Of a stretch of 64,000 nucleotides of DNA, positions 35,399 through 48,024 are shown piece by piece (position 1 is the first letter of the stretch; each line of letters begins with the position of its first letter). The translations under genes were made by a program, and so were the position numbers. The stretch spans positions 1 to 64,000 of the forward strand of contig JASJFT010000097.1 of assembly GCA_030770425.1 (NCBI GenBank), in the 5' to 3' direction. Below the pieces are notes generated by a model. That model had not been told where the DNA came from. It made no database searches and saw only the letters and a list, made by a program, of their open reading frames with translations. This stretch comes from Darksidea phi (taxonomy: Eukaryota > Ascomycota > Dothideomycetes > Pleosporales > Lentitheciaceae).

Positions 35399-35613
35399 CG
35401 TTCTGAACATTGCGAAATGCCACGCAAGCGGATATGATATGCAATTGCAAATGCTCCCTATAAGCGTAGCTGGTGCCATTCAAATAAGCAATGAAGACTC
35501 TATCTCATGGATCGAAAAAGTAATAAAGGTGTATATTGGAGTTTACACTCAGCGTATAGTAGACATCTACATACACATATACATATGATACAGGGCCTAC
35601 CATCCAACGTTAC

Positions 35614-36680
35614 TTACACTTCTAGCTTCTGTTCAGGTTTAGCCTCCGCGATCTCTGACTCACTTTCCTTCGCTGGTCGCGGCAATGACGGCAATCTTTT
35701 AGAGATGCCTAGCTTCTTGAACATCGACCTCTCCTCCACCGTGGTCATTTTTTCCTGCGGCACCCTGCGAATCTGCAAGTGCGCCTCTGCGCCGTGCATA
35801 CCCACAATATTCAACTTCTTCTCCAGGTGACCCCAGATCTTGACTGGCGGCGCTTCGCCCCGAAATAGCTCTCGCCCGGCATGAATCAATTCGTTCGCGG
35901 CGAAGCTGCCGGGAGCGTATTTCGGCTCGTATGGCACACGATCCCACTCCTTCCTCTGCAAACGAAATAGATGTTGCACCATACCGTCCGACAACCCATT
36001 CTCAAGCGTGACGTCCTCAGCCATACGCATAGGATCAGGCCCCTTCTTCCCTCCTCCTTTACCATCACGTTTCTTAGGCCCACCTGGACCGCTACGATTC
36101 CCTCCTTTGCCGCGCCCGCGTAGGTTAGGGCCTGTATTCTTCTTGGCGTTTGGCGCGTTGCGGGTGATGCGGAGTTTGGAGGGGGCGCGGACCATAGTGC
36201 CTTGAGGTGCGGCGCTACCGCCGCTGCGGACAGCAGTGGGACCGACCATTTGGCGCGTGATGAGCGGTTTCCTAGGGGTGAGGATTTTGGGTGAGGTAGC
36301 AGGGTTGGATGCGTCTTCGCCATCTCGAGATGCGCGGCCGCTGGGGAAGGAGCCACTGGCTAAACCGGCGGTTTTCGGTAGTGGGCGTCGGTATTGGAGA
36401 GAGGTCAGGTCGCTGGCGGCTTTGGCGTTACGGACTCTGCGTGGTGAGCGGTCTGCTGAGGGTGCTATACATATTCCAATTAGTAGGAGCTCCCTGTCGA
36501 GCCACGGCGATTGTGTTGCGTACCGGAGGGAGGTGTCGATGCGTCTCCGCCAGAGCCGCCCTCGAGCCTGCGAGCGGAGGAGTGGAAGCTGCGCGAGCAG
36601 CAATTGGACCGGATCATTACGTCCTTGGAAAGCGGCCGCCGTATCACGCCCATTGATGGGCACATATAACGTGGAGGCAT
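35614..36680 (-). CDS. Basic mitochondrial protein of unknown function, possibly ribosome-associated
   Basis: Exons 36680-36524 and 36464-35614 encode 335 residues; the 59-bp intron has a CTACTAATT branch region. The N-terminus is a mitochondrial presequence ending in the typical RSFHSSARR. The middle is Gly/Lys/Arg-rich (GRGKGGNRSGPGGPKKRDGK), as in RNA-binding mitoribosomal extensions. The C-terminal part has a conserved-looking block, GLSDGMVQHLFRLQRKEWDR followed by PKYAPGSFAANELIHAGREL. I do not recognise the exact family; a mitochondrial translation role is inferred from targeting and composition only. Without the intron the ORF extends upstream as an unrelated frame, so the spliced start is preferred. 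It is convergent with TEL2 and divergent from CDC26. Confidence 0.78.
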
Positions 36681-37093
36681 AGCGGCAATTGATGAAGGAC
36701 GTCGTGCTTGTTAATCGTCAACTTCTCGGATTTGAGGTATGGGAATGTCTTGGCATCGACAGGGGTCCTGTATTTCAATGAACGCAACACGCGCCGGTCG
36801 CCCACCAACAACATTGAACAGGGATTCCAACAGTTGAACAAACACGTCGTTGCGAACGACCTCTACGTCATTGTATTTTCAAGGCGCGCGCATAGCAACG
36901 CGCCACGCCTAGAGTTTGGTCTCATCACATCGTGGATATAAACAAAATATCTCATCCGACCATCATCCGCACCATACCAGGACCGTATCCACTTTGGACC
37001 GTCACCAAACCATCCCTATACATCGTCCTTGTCATCAACTCGAACGGGAACACCCGTCATATTCTAGACTTATCTCTAACCAACATCATCAAC
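36681..37093. promoter_or_regulatory. Divergent promoter of the mitochondrial gene and CDC26
   Basis: 413 bp separate the start codons. ORFs running through this region upstream of the CDC26 start show no family features, so I treat it as promoter and leader. Confidence 0.45.
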
Positions 37094-37306
37094 ATGCTCC
37101 GCCGCGCGCCCACAACCATCACCCTCACCTCCGCGGACCTGGAACTCTACGAAGCGAATCGTCAACGCAAGAACTGGGAAAAGCAGCAGCAACAACATCT
37201 GGCGTCCCAATCTGACAGCAGCTCCACAAAAGAGCTAGTCGGGGAGAATGATAAGCCAAAACAGAAAGATAGGATTTTGGGCTTGCAGGCAAGGCAAGGG
37301 AATTGA
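37094..37306 (+). CDS. CDC26: Anaphase-promoting complex subunit Cdc26/Hcn1
   Basis: A short ORF of 70 residues begins MLRRAPTTITLTSADLELYE, the hallmark N-terminus of CDC26, a small APC/C subunit whose N-terminus binds and stabilises the Cut9/Cdc16/APC6 TPR protein. The start at 37094 is chosen because family members begin at this Met; the frame is open further upstream to 36932 but that extension shows no conservation. After the conserved segment come a charged helix (ANRQRKNWEKQQQQ) and a lysine-rich tail. The length is close to fission yeast Hcn1. No intron is needed. Confidence rests on one short but distinctive motif. Confidence 0.82.
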   Translation: MLRRAPTTITLTSADLELYEANRQRKNWEKQQQQHLASQSDSSSTKELVGENDKPKQKDRILGLQARQGN

Positions 37307-37856
37307 TCCAACCATATTTGAGATTCAGTGAGCTTGGGTTTTCAGAAGGGCTAACCAGTTTGAAGGAGCTCTTGGACTTGTATAAATGACCGTGTGGCAT
37401 GATTGGAGGGAACAGGCAGCTATTAGGATATCTGAATGGACGGCGTCTGCTGTTGAATGGACAGAGGTATGCTGATTGATTGATTTCCTCCATCTACACG
37501 CTAATGTGCCATCTCAGGGCCCTGGTAAGCCACTGAGGCAAATGAATGGATATCTGGTTGTGCTGGTGGTCCATCGGCGATCGTCTGTCAAGAGTACACC
37601 ACTTAACCCTTTACACCCAAGCACAGAAATGCATGGCTTTCATCATCTTACGTCTATGTTACTACTTACACCGCAATAATTTCCCTCTTTGGCTCGAAGA
37701 ATGTTCGTTCGTCACGCGTCGGGCCGCGCAACGCGAGGAATGCAACCTGCACCATCAACATCATGAACCCCTCCATCCCTAGCTCATATCCGAGACTGAC
37801 GCCGTTTGTCTCGTCTCAAACACATCCTACATCTCTTATGACTTGAAGCCTTCAAC
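37307..37856. other. Spacer and promoter upstream of the GH16 gene
   Basis: 550 bp without a supported gene. It contains the 3' end of CDC26 and the 5' leader of the GH16 gene. No clear TATA box is seen. Confidence 0.45.
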
Positions 37857-40800
37857 ATGGCGTGCCTCGAAGTGGCGCTTGCGCTACTGTTTTTTTGCCT
37901 GCGACCAGTCCTATCTCAGCAGTATCAACTTGTTCAAGAATATAATGCTTCGAACATCTTCGAAGACTTTCGCTTCTTCACTGTACGGGAACCATCAATC
38001 TCATCACGTAACTTGCATATTGATTTGCAGTAGGGTACAGATCCGACAGGCGGCTATGTGCAGTACGTGCCTTTCGACACCGCCGCCTCCACCAATCTCA
38101 TCGGCAATGGCTCAGACCTTATTTACCTTGGCGTCGACAAGACGAATATGTACACGCCTGGTGGTCCTGGACGCCCTAGCGTACGCCTCGAGAGCAAGAT
38201 GACGTTTACAGAAGGCATCTTTGTGATTGATCTTACGCACATGCCTGCTGGATGTGGAGTATGGCCAGGCAAGTTGCCCAGTTTTGGCAACCATGCTAAG
38301 ACTCCTGCGGCCAGTGCTAATTTGATATGACAGCTTTTTGGACAGCCGGGCTTGGGGACTGGCCGGCTGACGGCGAAATTGATATCATCGAGAACGTCAA
38401 CGATGCTCGTATCAATAATGTCGCTCTCCACGCTACAGGCGAATGTTTCGTTACCGAGACCAGCGATCAAACAGGTGTCTCGGCGAGCACAAATTGCAAC
38501 ATCGCCCATGACGAGAATCAAGGTTGTTCTACCACCCTCACTGAACCGTTCAATTACGGCGCGGAGTTCAATGCGAATGGCGGTGGAGTGTATGCTATGG
38601 AGTGGTCCAACAATGCTGTTCGTATGTGGTTCTTTCCCCCAACGGGTGTGCCTGAGAGTTTGCTGGGCGATTATAATGGTATACCGGATCCTGAGGGCTT
38701 TGGTATACCGAGTGCCTCGTTCGCAGGGCCATGCTCTGCCTCTTTCGGAGAGAAGTTCTTCAACCACAGCATCATCATCGACACCACTTTTTGTGGTGGC
38801 TGGGGCGGTGGTACCTTTGGCGCTGGCTCTTCAGCTTGCCCGATAACCGAAGGCACAACCCCGTATGATAGCTGCATCAGCTATGTAGCTGCCAACCCCC
38901 AGGCATTCGAAGAAGCGTACTGGGGCATCAAGAGTATAAGAGTATGGGAGAAGGTACCCGGATACCACCCGGATACTTACCAGAACCAGCCCACTGGAGT
39001 ATTGCTTCCGACCCCAGTCACCAGACCTTTTCCGGTGACATCAGAGCCGGCGTCTTCTAAAGTATCGCTGTCATTCGTCGATGTATCGCCACCATTTTTC
39101 GAGGCTCCAATCGCTAGTGAGGATACTGATACCACGATAACATCGACCGTATTGAGTACAACCACTTCCACGCATTTCCCCGACGTGACACTGGAGCCGC
39201 TAGCCGAAGATGACTTGCCATTAACTGGCGCAGCTCTTATTGTTGATGATGACTTTGTCGAGCCAGCGACGGTTACGACGTCTATCCCCGATAATACGTT
39301 CTCGACACTTGGGTCACTCTTAGCGAAGGTAACGGTATCGGTGCCTGTCAGTGTATCTCCTCTGACTGGGGGAGCACTTGTCCTTGGTAACAGTTCCAAC
39401 AAGTCAGTAACGGAGCCTCCAGTTATTCCTGAGTTCCCAGACCCGGATTACGGTGAAGGTACATTCCCGGATTGGAAGGAGGATTCGTACATAGATCCAC
39501 CCGATAACTCTGTAGGCGAATCGACCGATATTCCAGCGAACGACCCAGTTGTAATCATACCACCGATGGTGCCTATCCCTACAGACTCTGGAATCGGCGA
39601 TGGCACCTTGCCGGGTACTTGTAAATCCGTGCCCAACCGACCATTCCCTTGTGAGCCCATCGCTGCTGAGACCGCTTCTCCCGAAACAGATGAGACCTCT
39701 GCCATACCTCCTCCTTTTGGATCATGGACAACCAAAGGCAGGCCGCCAAACTTCCCTCCAGCACTATCCCTCCCCAACCCAAAACCTCCCAAAGCAGAAC
39801 CTCCTACACCTAACGGCAATACCGGAATTGTTCCGCCTGCGCTATCCGACAATCCCCCTCCAGCATCGATTTGGGGTGCGATTGACGATGAATTACAAGA
39901 CCAGCTCCTTGCATTAGCAGCTAGTTTGCCCGCTGCAGTGGCTCCTGTTGTGAAAAAAGCAACTGATGCGGTATCGGACCTGCTACTGAGGCCGCCACTA
40001 GAGAAGGGGGAGACGAGTCAAGTCATGAGTGGCTTATGGGGGTTCTTGGACGAGAAAACAAAGAGTCAGTTGCTTGGGCCGCTGGGGGGTGGTGATGCAA
40101 CTGAGTTAACACGGCAAGAGGTCGCACGTGGAGATGCACCTGCCAAACAAGAGCATATGAACGAGGCTTTCTCGAGCAATTTGGACCAACCTGCTGCCCT
40201 GATTGATAAGTCAGCGCTGCTAATTACGTCTCCGTCTGAGGATCCAAAACTGTCCACTACACCTCTAATCGCGGACCCAGCACAGCCAAATACGCCTTCA
40301 ATCGCAGAAGCAGGACCGCCTGTGCTAGCTGAGCTCCCCCCCACACCCCCTTTGAACAATTCAGATACCAGCCAGGCTGTCGGAGGGCTTTTAAGCTTCC
40401 TAGACGAGGCTACTAAGAACCAGTTACTCAGCCTATTGCTTCCTGCTGTAGAACCAACAGTTGAACCGAGTCGAAAAGCAGATTACCCGCGCACTCAATA
40501 CGGACATAATCCTCTGTCGCTCCTGGGCACAGATGCTTTACCTCCCACAGAAGCCGACTACATTCCGGCCGAGAGCGCCGACGCTGATGTGGATGCTATT
40601 GGAGAATATTCTTGGGGAGCGGTAGCTGACACACTGAGCGAAGATACGAAGGCCAAGCTCAGCGACCTCATTCTTAGACTTGCTGGGCTAGACGATGCGA
40701 GCATAGCGTCATTGTCCGAAAATTCCGTTAGTGGTCTACTAAACGGACAGTTCCTCCCAATTCTTGATCAAATCAATGCTATAGGCGACGATGAGAAGGC

Positions 40801-43609
40801 TAAAATTCTCCGATGGCTTACTGGTGGAGATGGAAGCTTGTTGGACGCCAGCCCTCTCATGGTGCTCCTTGCGTCCGGAGATTCCCTGTCTCTTCAAGCC
40901 GGTTTGCAAGATATCGTCGGCCAAGCGAGAGTTTACGCCGATATACCCGAGGATGAACGATACGAAAGAGGAGGGGCGGCAATGATGAGTGCACTTAAAG
41001 AGGTTTTGGTTGCCATCACTTCAGGGGAAGTGAGTGAGCCTGTCAATTCTTTGGAGCCTCCGCAAGCAGAGCCTTCAGCACCTCTCACCACTTCGAAGTT
41101 CAAACGACGAGGAAGCATCTCGAAGCAGGGTCTGATTAGCTTTGTCGAGAAATACCAAGAATGCTCTCAGTGGATCACTGGGAAGACTCGGAACATGATA
41201 AGGGCGCAGCAGGAGGAATTGGTTGCGCTATGTTACCACCATCACCTCAAGCGACAAGAGAAACAACCCACCATGGTCCCTCTTGAGGAACACCTTACGC
41301 ATGATACAAGCTTTGACGATGTGGATGGAGGTGAGCTCGCCGGACTCTTAGATGTTTTCTCGAGTCTCAACCTCGACTCGAACACAAAGAACGGACTAAT
41401 ACAACAGATTTTGGAGAAAGCTGACAATGCGGTCAAATCTTTCATCATGCAGAGCTATCTACAGATCAGTAATGTTCTTTATACTCTGTCGACAGACGCG
41501 CAGAAGCAGTTCCTGGGCCAGCTTGGAGACGGCCCCGAATCCTACGATAAACTTCGCGTGCGACAACTGCAGAATATAACCGAACCAACGGATGACGACG
41601 AACAGGGTTTCCTGGAGCAACAAATCTACGCCATTTGTCCGGCTCTTAGCACTCCCAATGGAATTCCCCTCGGCGAGCTCATTGCCGACTTGGAAGCGGG
41701 AATAAATTCTACTTTGGAGAAGGCTTTGCTGAGGTTCAGGGCAAAGCTTGAAGCCTACGCTGCTAAGCTGAAACAGTGCTCTTCTCGGGTGCAAGGTTAT
41801 GCAGAAGCGCTCAAATCATTCCTTGTTGAGAAGGAGTCGAATGAGCAAGCTGGCTACCCGGCCCCTCCTACCCTTCGTGCTCGACAAGTACCTTCAATAC
41901 TCGGGGATATTGATACCTCTCGTGAAGAACTTTCCACCATCGACACAATCATCGAAAACATGAACGAAGCGCAACTGGCTGCCTTGTACAGTCTTCTGCT
42001 GAACTCCAACGAACCCCAACCTGTCAAAGACAAGGCATACTTCATGAGCGAGGACGCAGGGACTCACAAACTGAAACTCGAATCAGCTAAGGGGTTGCCA
42101 GAAAACCTCGCCGAAGCTACCGAAGCTGTAGTATATAAGCTCAAGCTTTTGAACAAGATACAAGACTCAGCGGAGTGGGACACAAAACCAAAGACTAAGC
42201 GTCAGGCTCCGCATAGCCTCACAGACAACCCAGGGTTCGATGCGTACTTGCAACACAAACACGATGGTGTTATTGGGAAGTGGAGGTTTGGAATTCTGAG
42301 TAAAAAGCAACGAAACGATTTGCATACATTCATCGTGCAAGCTATGCGCTGCGCGCTGGGCAATCCAAAGTTGGAGAATCCGGCGCAAGACGACCGGAAG
42401 TGTTTGGAGAAAGTTACGGCAGCGTATGGCAAAATCAAACCTTGGATCAACAAAGACGCATCCAGAGGCCCTCTGCCCAGCCCACAACTCCAAAACCACA
42501 CGGGTACTGACAGTGAAACCAACGACATTGGGAGTCCTCTCGATCACAACTTCGGCGCCGACGATTTTGACATCTTTGCTGCAGACACTGTCGGCGACCT
42601 CGTCGCAGCAAAACAGCCCAACAAGAATTTCTACGAACTCATTGATCCTAAATGGGTGGACAGTGTTCGTGATCTCATCTTTAAAACTTCGGCTCGCTCT
42701 AAGATTCCCTTTCCGGGGCTCTTCGTCAAGTTGTTGAGGAAGAGTTTAAGGAAGAATTGGAAGCATATGAGTAAGGACGTGCAGAAGGGTATTCTAGCAA
42801 TTACCGAGCAACCACTTCCGACAGCGAACATGGTGGCGAGGGCGGATGGCAGAGAGAGTTTGATCAAGGCCTTGTTTGGGCTTCGAACGGGACCTGCAAA
42901 AGAGTCGACTGGTGAACCCTTGGCTATCAAGAAGAAGCTCCGCCCTATTCTCATACCACACCCTCAGCCCCCAAACGAGAAGGACGTCACTAGTAAAGAT
43001 ACACCAGAGGAGCTTCCCGGCACAGATGACCATTCTCCATGGAGCTTCGACGATCTACCAGCTAGTTCCGAGATCACTCCCTCTTCTGGAGAGTATTCAG
43101 ATACGCCAAAGTCCCAGTCGCACGGGTATATAGGCGCCCTAACCCCAGGTGGCGTTCTTGGAAACGATATTGAGGATGCGGAAATCAATACGGGTTTTGA
43201 CGACCTGGCTGATAGTTCGGAGAGCAAGTCCGCGCCAGGGTTCGAGGTGGAGGGGAAAGGAGAGTCGGACCCGTTTGGAATTGCGGAGTCGCGACCTGCT
43301 GGTGATAAGGCTGATGTTGTGGAGGATGTTTATGATGATGATGCGAGACCAGAGCCGAGATTGCTGGAAGAACCTTACTCTGATGGCGACAACAAAGATC
43401 AAGACCCGATTCAGGACAACTTCGATGATGCGTACGATATCGACAACTATATGCACGATCTTTTCCCACAGGAAGTAGAGGTTCCGTCTCATACGGACGA
43501 AAATGCCATTGCGGAAGGCAGGAGAGAAGGGTATCTGGATGCGTTGGAAGAGAATGGTATTACTCTGGAGGAACTGAATAAGGTCTGGGGAGATGCTGAG
43601 GATGAATAG
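37857..43609 (+). CDS. Giant secreted GH16 beta-glucanase with long repeat-bearing C-terminal extension
   Basis: Exons 37857-37982, 38034-38268 and 38334-43609 encode 1,878 residues. Residues 1-20 are a signal peptide (LALLFFCLRPVLS). Residues 21 to about 340 are a GH16 endo-1,3(4)-beta-glucanase domain: FEDFRFFTGTDPTGGYVQY, then CGVWPAFWTAGLGDWPADGE leading into the catalytic ExDxxE (Glu135, Asp137, Glu140), and SWYG-like C-terminal strands ending AYWGIKSIRVW. A Thr/Ser/Pro-rich linker follows to about 630. Then roughly ten copies of a 20-residue helix-like motif (for example GLLSFLDEATKNQLLSLLLP at 805-824) occur to about 1,612. Basic sites followed by Gln (KRQ, RVRQ, RARQ, KRQ) lie between 1093 and 1411. 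The last 230 residues are acidic. The second intron (38269-38333) is GC-AG. Ordinary GH16 enzymes are 300-450 residues long; the extension is one uninterrupted frame. Confidence 0.9.
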
Positions 43610-46600
43610 AAGAGACACAGGCTCGAAGAGATGGAGAGAGACATGGACACAAGAATGATAGCGCTATGTGGTTTGTGGATGACGGATTACTTTCGGTATT
43701 TGGTGTTATTGTATTCTGCCTCTTTGAGATTGAAATGTGATTTGCGTGTTGTTTTTGTCCCTAAAGGAACGTATCTTGTTAGCTGCCGTTCATGCCATGG
43801 TTGAGATACCGTGAAGACACCCTACATGTGCATGCACTTCTTCCAAGATTGTGTACCCGGCTCAGCTCTAGCCCACCACCTAAACACCCAGTTGCCTTCT
43901 CGCAAACGCACCTGCACTGCGTTCATCGGGCCAATTCCGGGGCATCCTCAGCTGAAATGTGTGCTGACGCTGACGTATAACGGCCCGTGTCGAAGACGGC
44001 AGGTACGGCTCGTATCGCGGAGATGCTTCTAGATTGAGTAACTTCCGAACATCCCATCCCATGGTTGCAGATACGCCTTGCTGCAAAGAATCCGGGATAA
44101 AGGGTGTTTGATATTGTGGCTGACCTAAGCGCACTTCTTAAATATGGATTAGGTGGAGATGTCAGTGAGGGTGGAGATGCTAAAAGCGGCTTGCAATTGC
44201 TCAGGTATGGAATCAAGACACGCGTGTTAAGAAAGTGTATCTAAAATGGCCAGAAAGAGCTTGGGATCGATAGGTTGAAGTAGGAGAGCTGCAGCCAAAA
44301 ATCAAAGCGTAGAGTCGATTCAAGAGGTCGAACCGTCGATCAATAGCAAGTTATGTAATAATGAGGATGTGTTTGGTTGGTTTTCGAGCATGTAGAGAAT
44401 TGATGTAGTAGAAACGAGGTCGAAGGACTCCGCAAGTGCCAAGTGAAGCCGTCAAACTTACTCGTCCAGTGTATGTATCGAAAGGAAACCTCAGCAAATT
44501 GTGCTGAAATCAAGTTAGCGTGGTCATGGTTTGCATGTTCACGCCCTTCCAGTTGCCTTCTTCTCCCATCTTCAATATGTTATAGCATTGTCCGGATGGA
44601 GACCAAAGCCCACAACTGTCTGGCATTCTCGGCTTGCCTCCAGTGGGGCTGGTCTGAAGTGTCAAGGCCGTTGATGTGCTCTGGAAGTAGTTGTCTGAGA
44701 TGATGACCTGACTAGGAAGAAAAAATCCTTAAGTCCCCTGGGACCACCTTCCTGGTAATGCCGAGGTGGTTTCGCAGCGAACAAATGCCGCAATGGACGG
44801 CAAAGGATATGTCGCTATACGCCACCATGTGGCAGATTTGCGTATACGAAACTTCTTAGTCCGCTCAAGGAGGGAATTCCAACCTGTGTAGGTAGTGATC
44901 GATAAGCAAAACAGTATTTGACATGCTTTTCAATGAAGTAAAACGCATGAAATTGAAAGAAGCTCGAGGCTCGAGACTCATGAATATGGGGCTTCTCGAT
45001 AGTTGAAGATAAGAGCTGACAGCCGTCGTATCGGGCTATTGGACAGTTGAAGCTAGGCCTTGAGAGAAACTGGACGACATTGTGCTGCCTAAGCCCGTAA
45101 TAGGGTCAGCTAATGTTCTTGAAATAATCTTTCCTTTACCGCGAACTTCCATGCTTTATGCGGACCATGTTCTACATGGCGGCTGTCATCCTCTCGTACT
45201 TCAGTCCGAAGCTGAGGTTGTACGTATTTGTCGCAACCTCGGCTTTAGAATCTATATGTTGGGTACTGTAGCTCGTCTTGCGCATGCCTGCCACACACCA
45301 TTCATCCCCACGACCGTGGTATTGCTAGCCATACCTTTGACCGGGATTGCGGTATTTTTAGAGAACGCACTCGTTCCGAGATTGTTGACTGCATGTCCCT
45401 AACGCGCACATGTGCTGGTAAAGCCTTGTCAGGGCGGGGTGGAGTGCATGTCGACGAGGAAAATCATTTCCTATGGCACCCAAAGGGCTCTTTAGGTCGG
45501 CGACCGACAGGTTACACCATGCATATCCCATGCATGTACCTGCGCGAGCCGCTCCGCGGACGTTCTAGGAACGCGGGTTGTCGAAAATCTTTTATAGGCT
45601 TCCGTTTGTCGAGCTTGTCTAACTCTAGAGCGCAATTGAGGATCTGCCTCGAGACGTTGCAACTTCCACTCTTCTCTGCAGGAGACCAGCGGTTGCGCGT
45701 CACCATGGGAAAATTCTGACGCAGATTGCTGAGAGATCGGGGGGCGGGTTTGCGGTCGGGGCCTTTGACGTAAACGATCTAGTGCCGGGATATGAATTTC
45801 TGGAAGAGGAGGTTGTGGATAATGGTGCACCTCAGGCAAATCCGGGGCCGTGGTAGCGTCCAAGTTGTACGTAGCGTGCCATCGTAAGCACGCCTTGGGC
45901 TATTCATCTATTGAGATGCCCAAGCGAACTGTGCTACCCCTACCGCAACGGTTCGATCATTGGGGATTCGGATTCGGATTCGGATGCATCTACTTGAACG
46001 TGGGAAGATAGGGAAAGAAGAAGAAACTACAGAGGCTTACTTAGAGTTTGAACGTCCCGTATGGTCGTTTGACGCCGTGTCATGGCGATGTTTTCATCGA
46101 GGTCCACGAAACATCCCCATAGATGTACCGTCTCCGAGGACGTAGTGTGTGCTTTGTGCGGTCTCTTACCTGCTTGCTGGTAGCAGTCAACCATCGGCAG
46201 GGTGTTCACGAAGAAAAATGGGAGATATCCACCAATCACCTACGCATTCGACGCCCGTTGTTAGGTGCCTCGACTACTGCAGCCTCTAGCATGGAACCAC
46301 TAATTTTGCTGCGGAAGCTGGTCCAACGTCCGGTCAGCATCCGCGCCCGGGCTGCATGGCAGGCTGGTGCCCATCCAGCCATCGTCCCAAGCGCGCCTTT
46401 TTACCACGCGTCAAGAGCTGTGAGACATTGAGAAGAAATGGCAATCTGAATCTAGGGAAAGAGAGGCAGTCGGCCCTTTGCAACGCCACTCTCCAACACT
46501 TCGTCTTCCCCACTCCATAACGCACCGCACCACGCACAGAAGACGTGACTATTGGCCATTTGCCGCCGTCTCAACATTTCCAGTTCGGTCCCACCAGGCC

Positions 46601-48024
46601 GAGGCAAACTCGCTGGAGCTGCGGAGCGAAGATGGCACAACTGCCGTTGGGTCATTGAAGCCTTCTGCAAGGCATCAATGAGGCATCAGCCAAGCGTCCG
46701 GAGTCCTGTCGTGTGTCGGACAAGTCCGGCGTCCGCTTCCACCAGCTCCGTCGCCACTGTGCCATTGCGCAGGCAGAAAGCTCTGTCGGCTGAGAAGTCA
46801 CAGCAGCACCAGCTGGTTACGCAAAAATTCCCTTCTGACCCGAGTGGCACGAAGCCATGTATTGCCCAGTCGGCGTGGAAACCCACCACAGGAAGCCATT
46901 GGGTGTTGTGGAAAAGCTGGACGCTGGACCTGTGCCGCTCGTTTGGTGCTTCAGCCAGTCAGCATCGAGTACCGGCTGCTCCCCGAAAAGGATGCACGCC
47001 CGTCATCGACCACCTTGAAGAACAAGAAGCGTCTCCGCTTCCGATTCTTGCGACCACCTGTTCGCGAAGCGCCAGTCGTCAGCAGGCAATGGGGTCGGTA
47101 CATTGCGTCTGCTCGACCTGGCGGCCATTGGATGAACTGTGAACGCCTCGCACCATCGATATGGCAGATGAGGCATAGTCCTGCATGCCTTACGACCGGG
47201 ATGGGGATGCGGTGTCCAGAAGACTCGGGCCATCGTCAGCGCGCAGCGGTCGACGCGACTCGAGAACAGCCACGAGGATACCTGGACTGCGCCCCGACGG
47301 CTACCTTGGCCAGTGCCATCGCTTGCGCCGGGTCTTGTTCCTGGCCCCATGGCCCCACGGTTTTAATACCCCCCGGTCTATCGGCTCACCCGCTCGTGCA
47401 GGCTACCCTAGTCTTGGCCATTAAGCACACCGGCGAATACGTGCGCGCTAGACAAGGGCGTAGGAACCGCAGGGTCGCTTTGCTCTGCTTTGATCGTCAT
47501 TTTCAAGTGGGACTAGAAAAGACGGCCCTTCACACTAGCCCCCTGGCCCTGGAGCACGCGCTCCGTGATATGGTACTTTATCGTGCTACGTCCCACCTTT
47601 CCACTTTCCCTTTGCCTTGGGCTCGTGAGCTTTGATACCGACCGTAATATTCATTCTCTTTTCGCAACGCTCCTGGTGCTATCGAGCATTCCTTCTCAAG
47701 TTACTTCACTATCGTTCCGTTACCCATCGTAGCAGTTTTTTCCAACTTTATTGCCATGCCACCGGCAGTTGCACTTCGCGCATGAACCATCGCCTACGCC
47801 AGCTTGAACTTTCCATAACGTTGACCAACTATCTGTAAATACACATCAGGTAGTGCATCGAGCACGAAGGTGTGCCCGCATACCGATTTCCCTTGTCGAA
47901 CGTCCTCCTTTGTACACTATAATATATTCGCTAGCCTCTTGGTGGGAAGGTGTGGCATTCACTCCCATGTCACACCTGCGCCTTTGAACTTGTTCAGTCG
48001 ATAAGTCTACTGCAAGAAAGGAAT
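43610..48024. other. 4.4 kb without a supported gene
   Basis: No ORF here shows a domain. Two are long enough to mention: a minus-strand ORF of 123 codons at 45492-45863 (TAPDLPEVHHYPQPPLPEIH near its start, protein-like composition) and a plus-strand ORF of 263 codons at 46844-47635 in a GC-rich stretch, whose composition (many Arg, Cys, His and Trp) looks like chance. A short tandem repeat of GATTCG lies at about 45965-45984. The right end should contain the receptor promoter. Confidence 0.45.

Noticed and set aside
45965..45984. GATTCG tandem repeat
   Set aside because: About three copies only; too short to be a meaningful array.
46844..47635. 263-codon plus-strand ORF in the empty stretch
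   Set aside because: GC-rich sequence favours long chance ORFs; composition is atypical, other frames are also open, and no domain or intron structure is visible.
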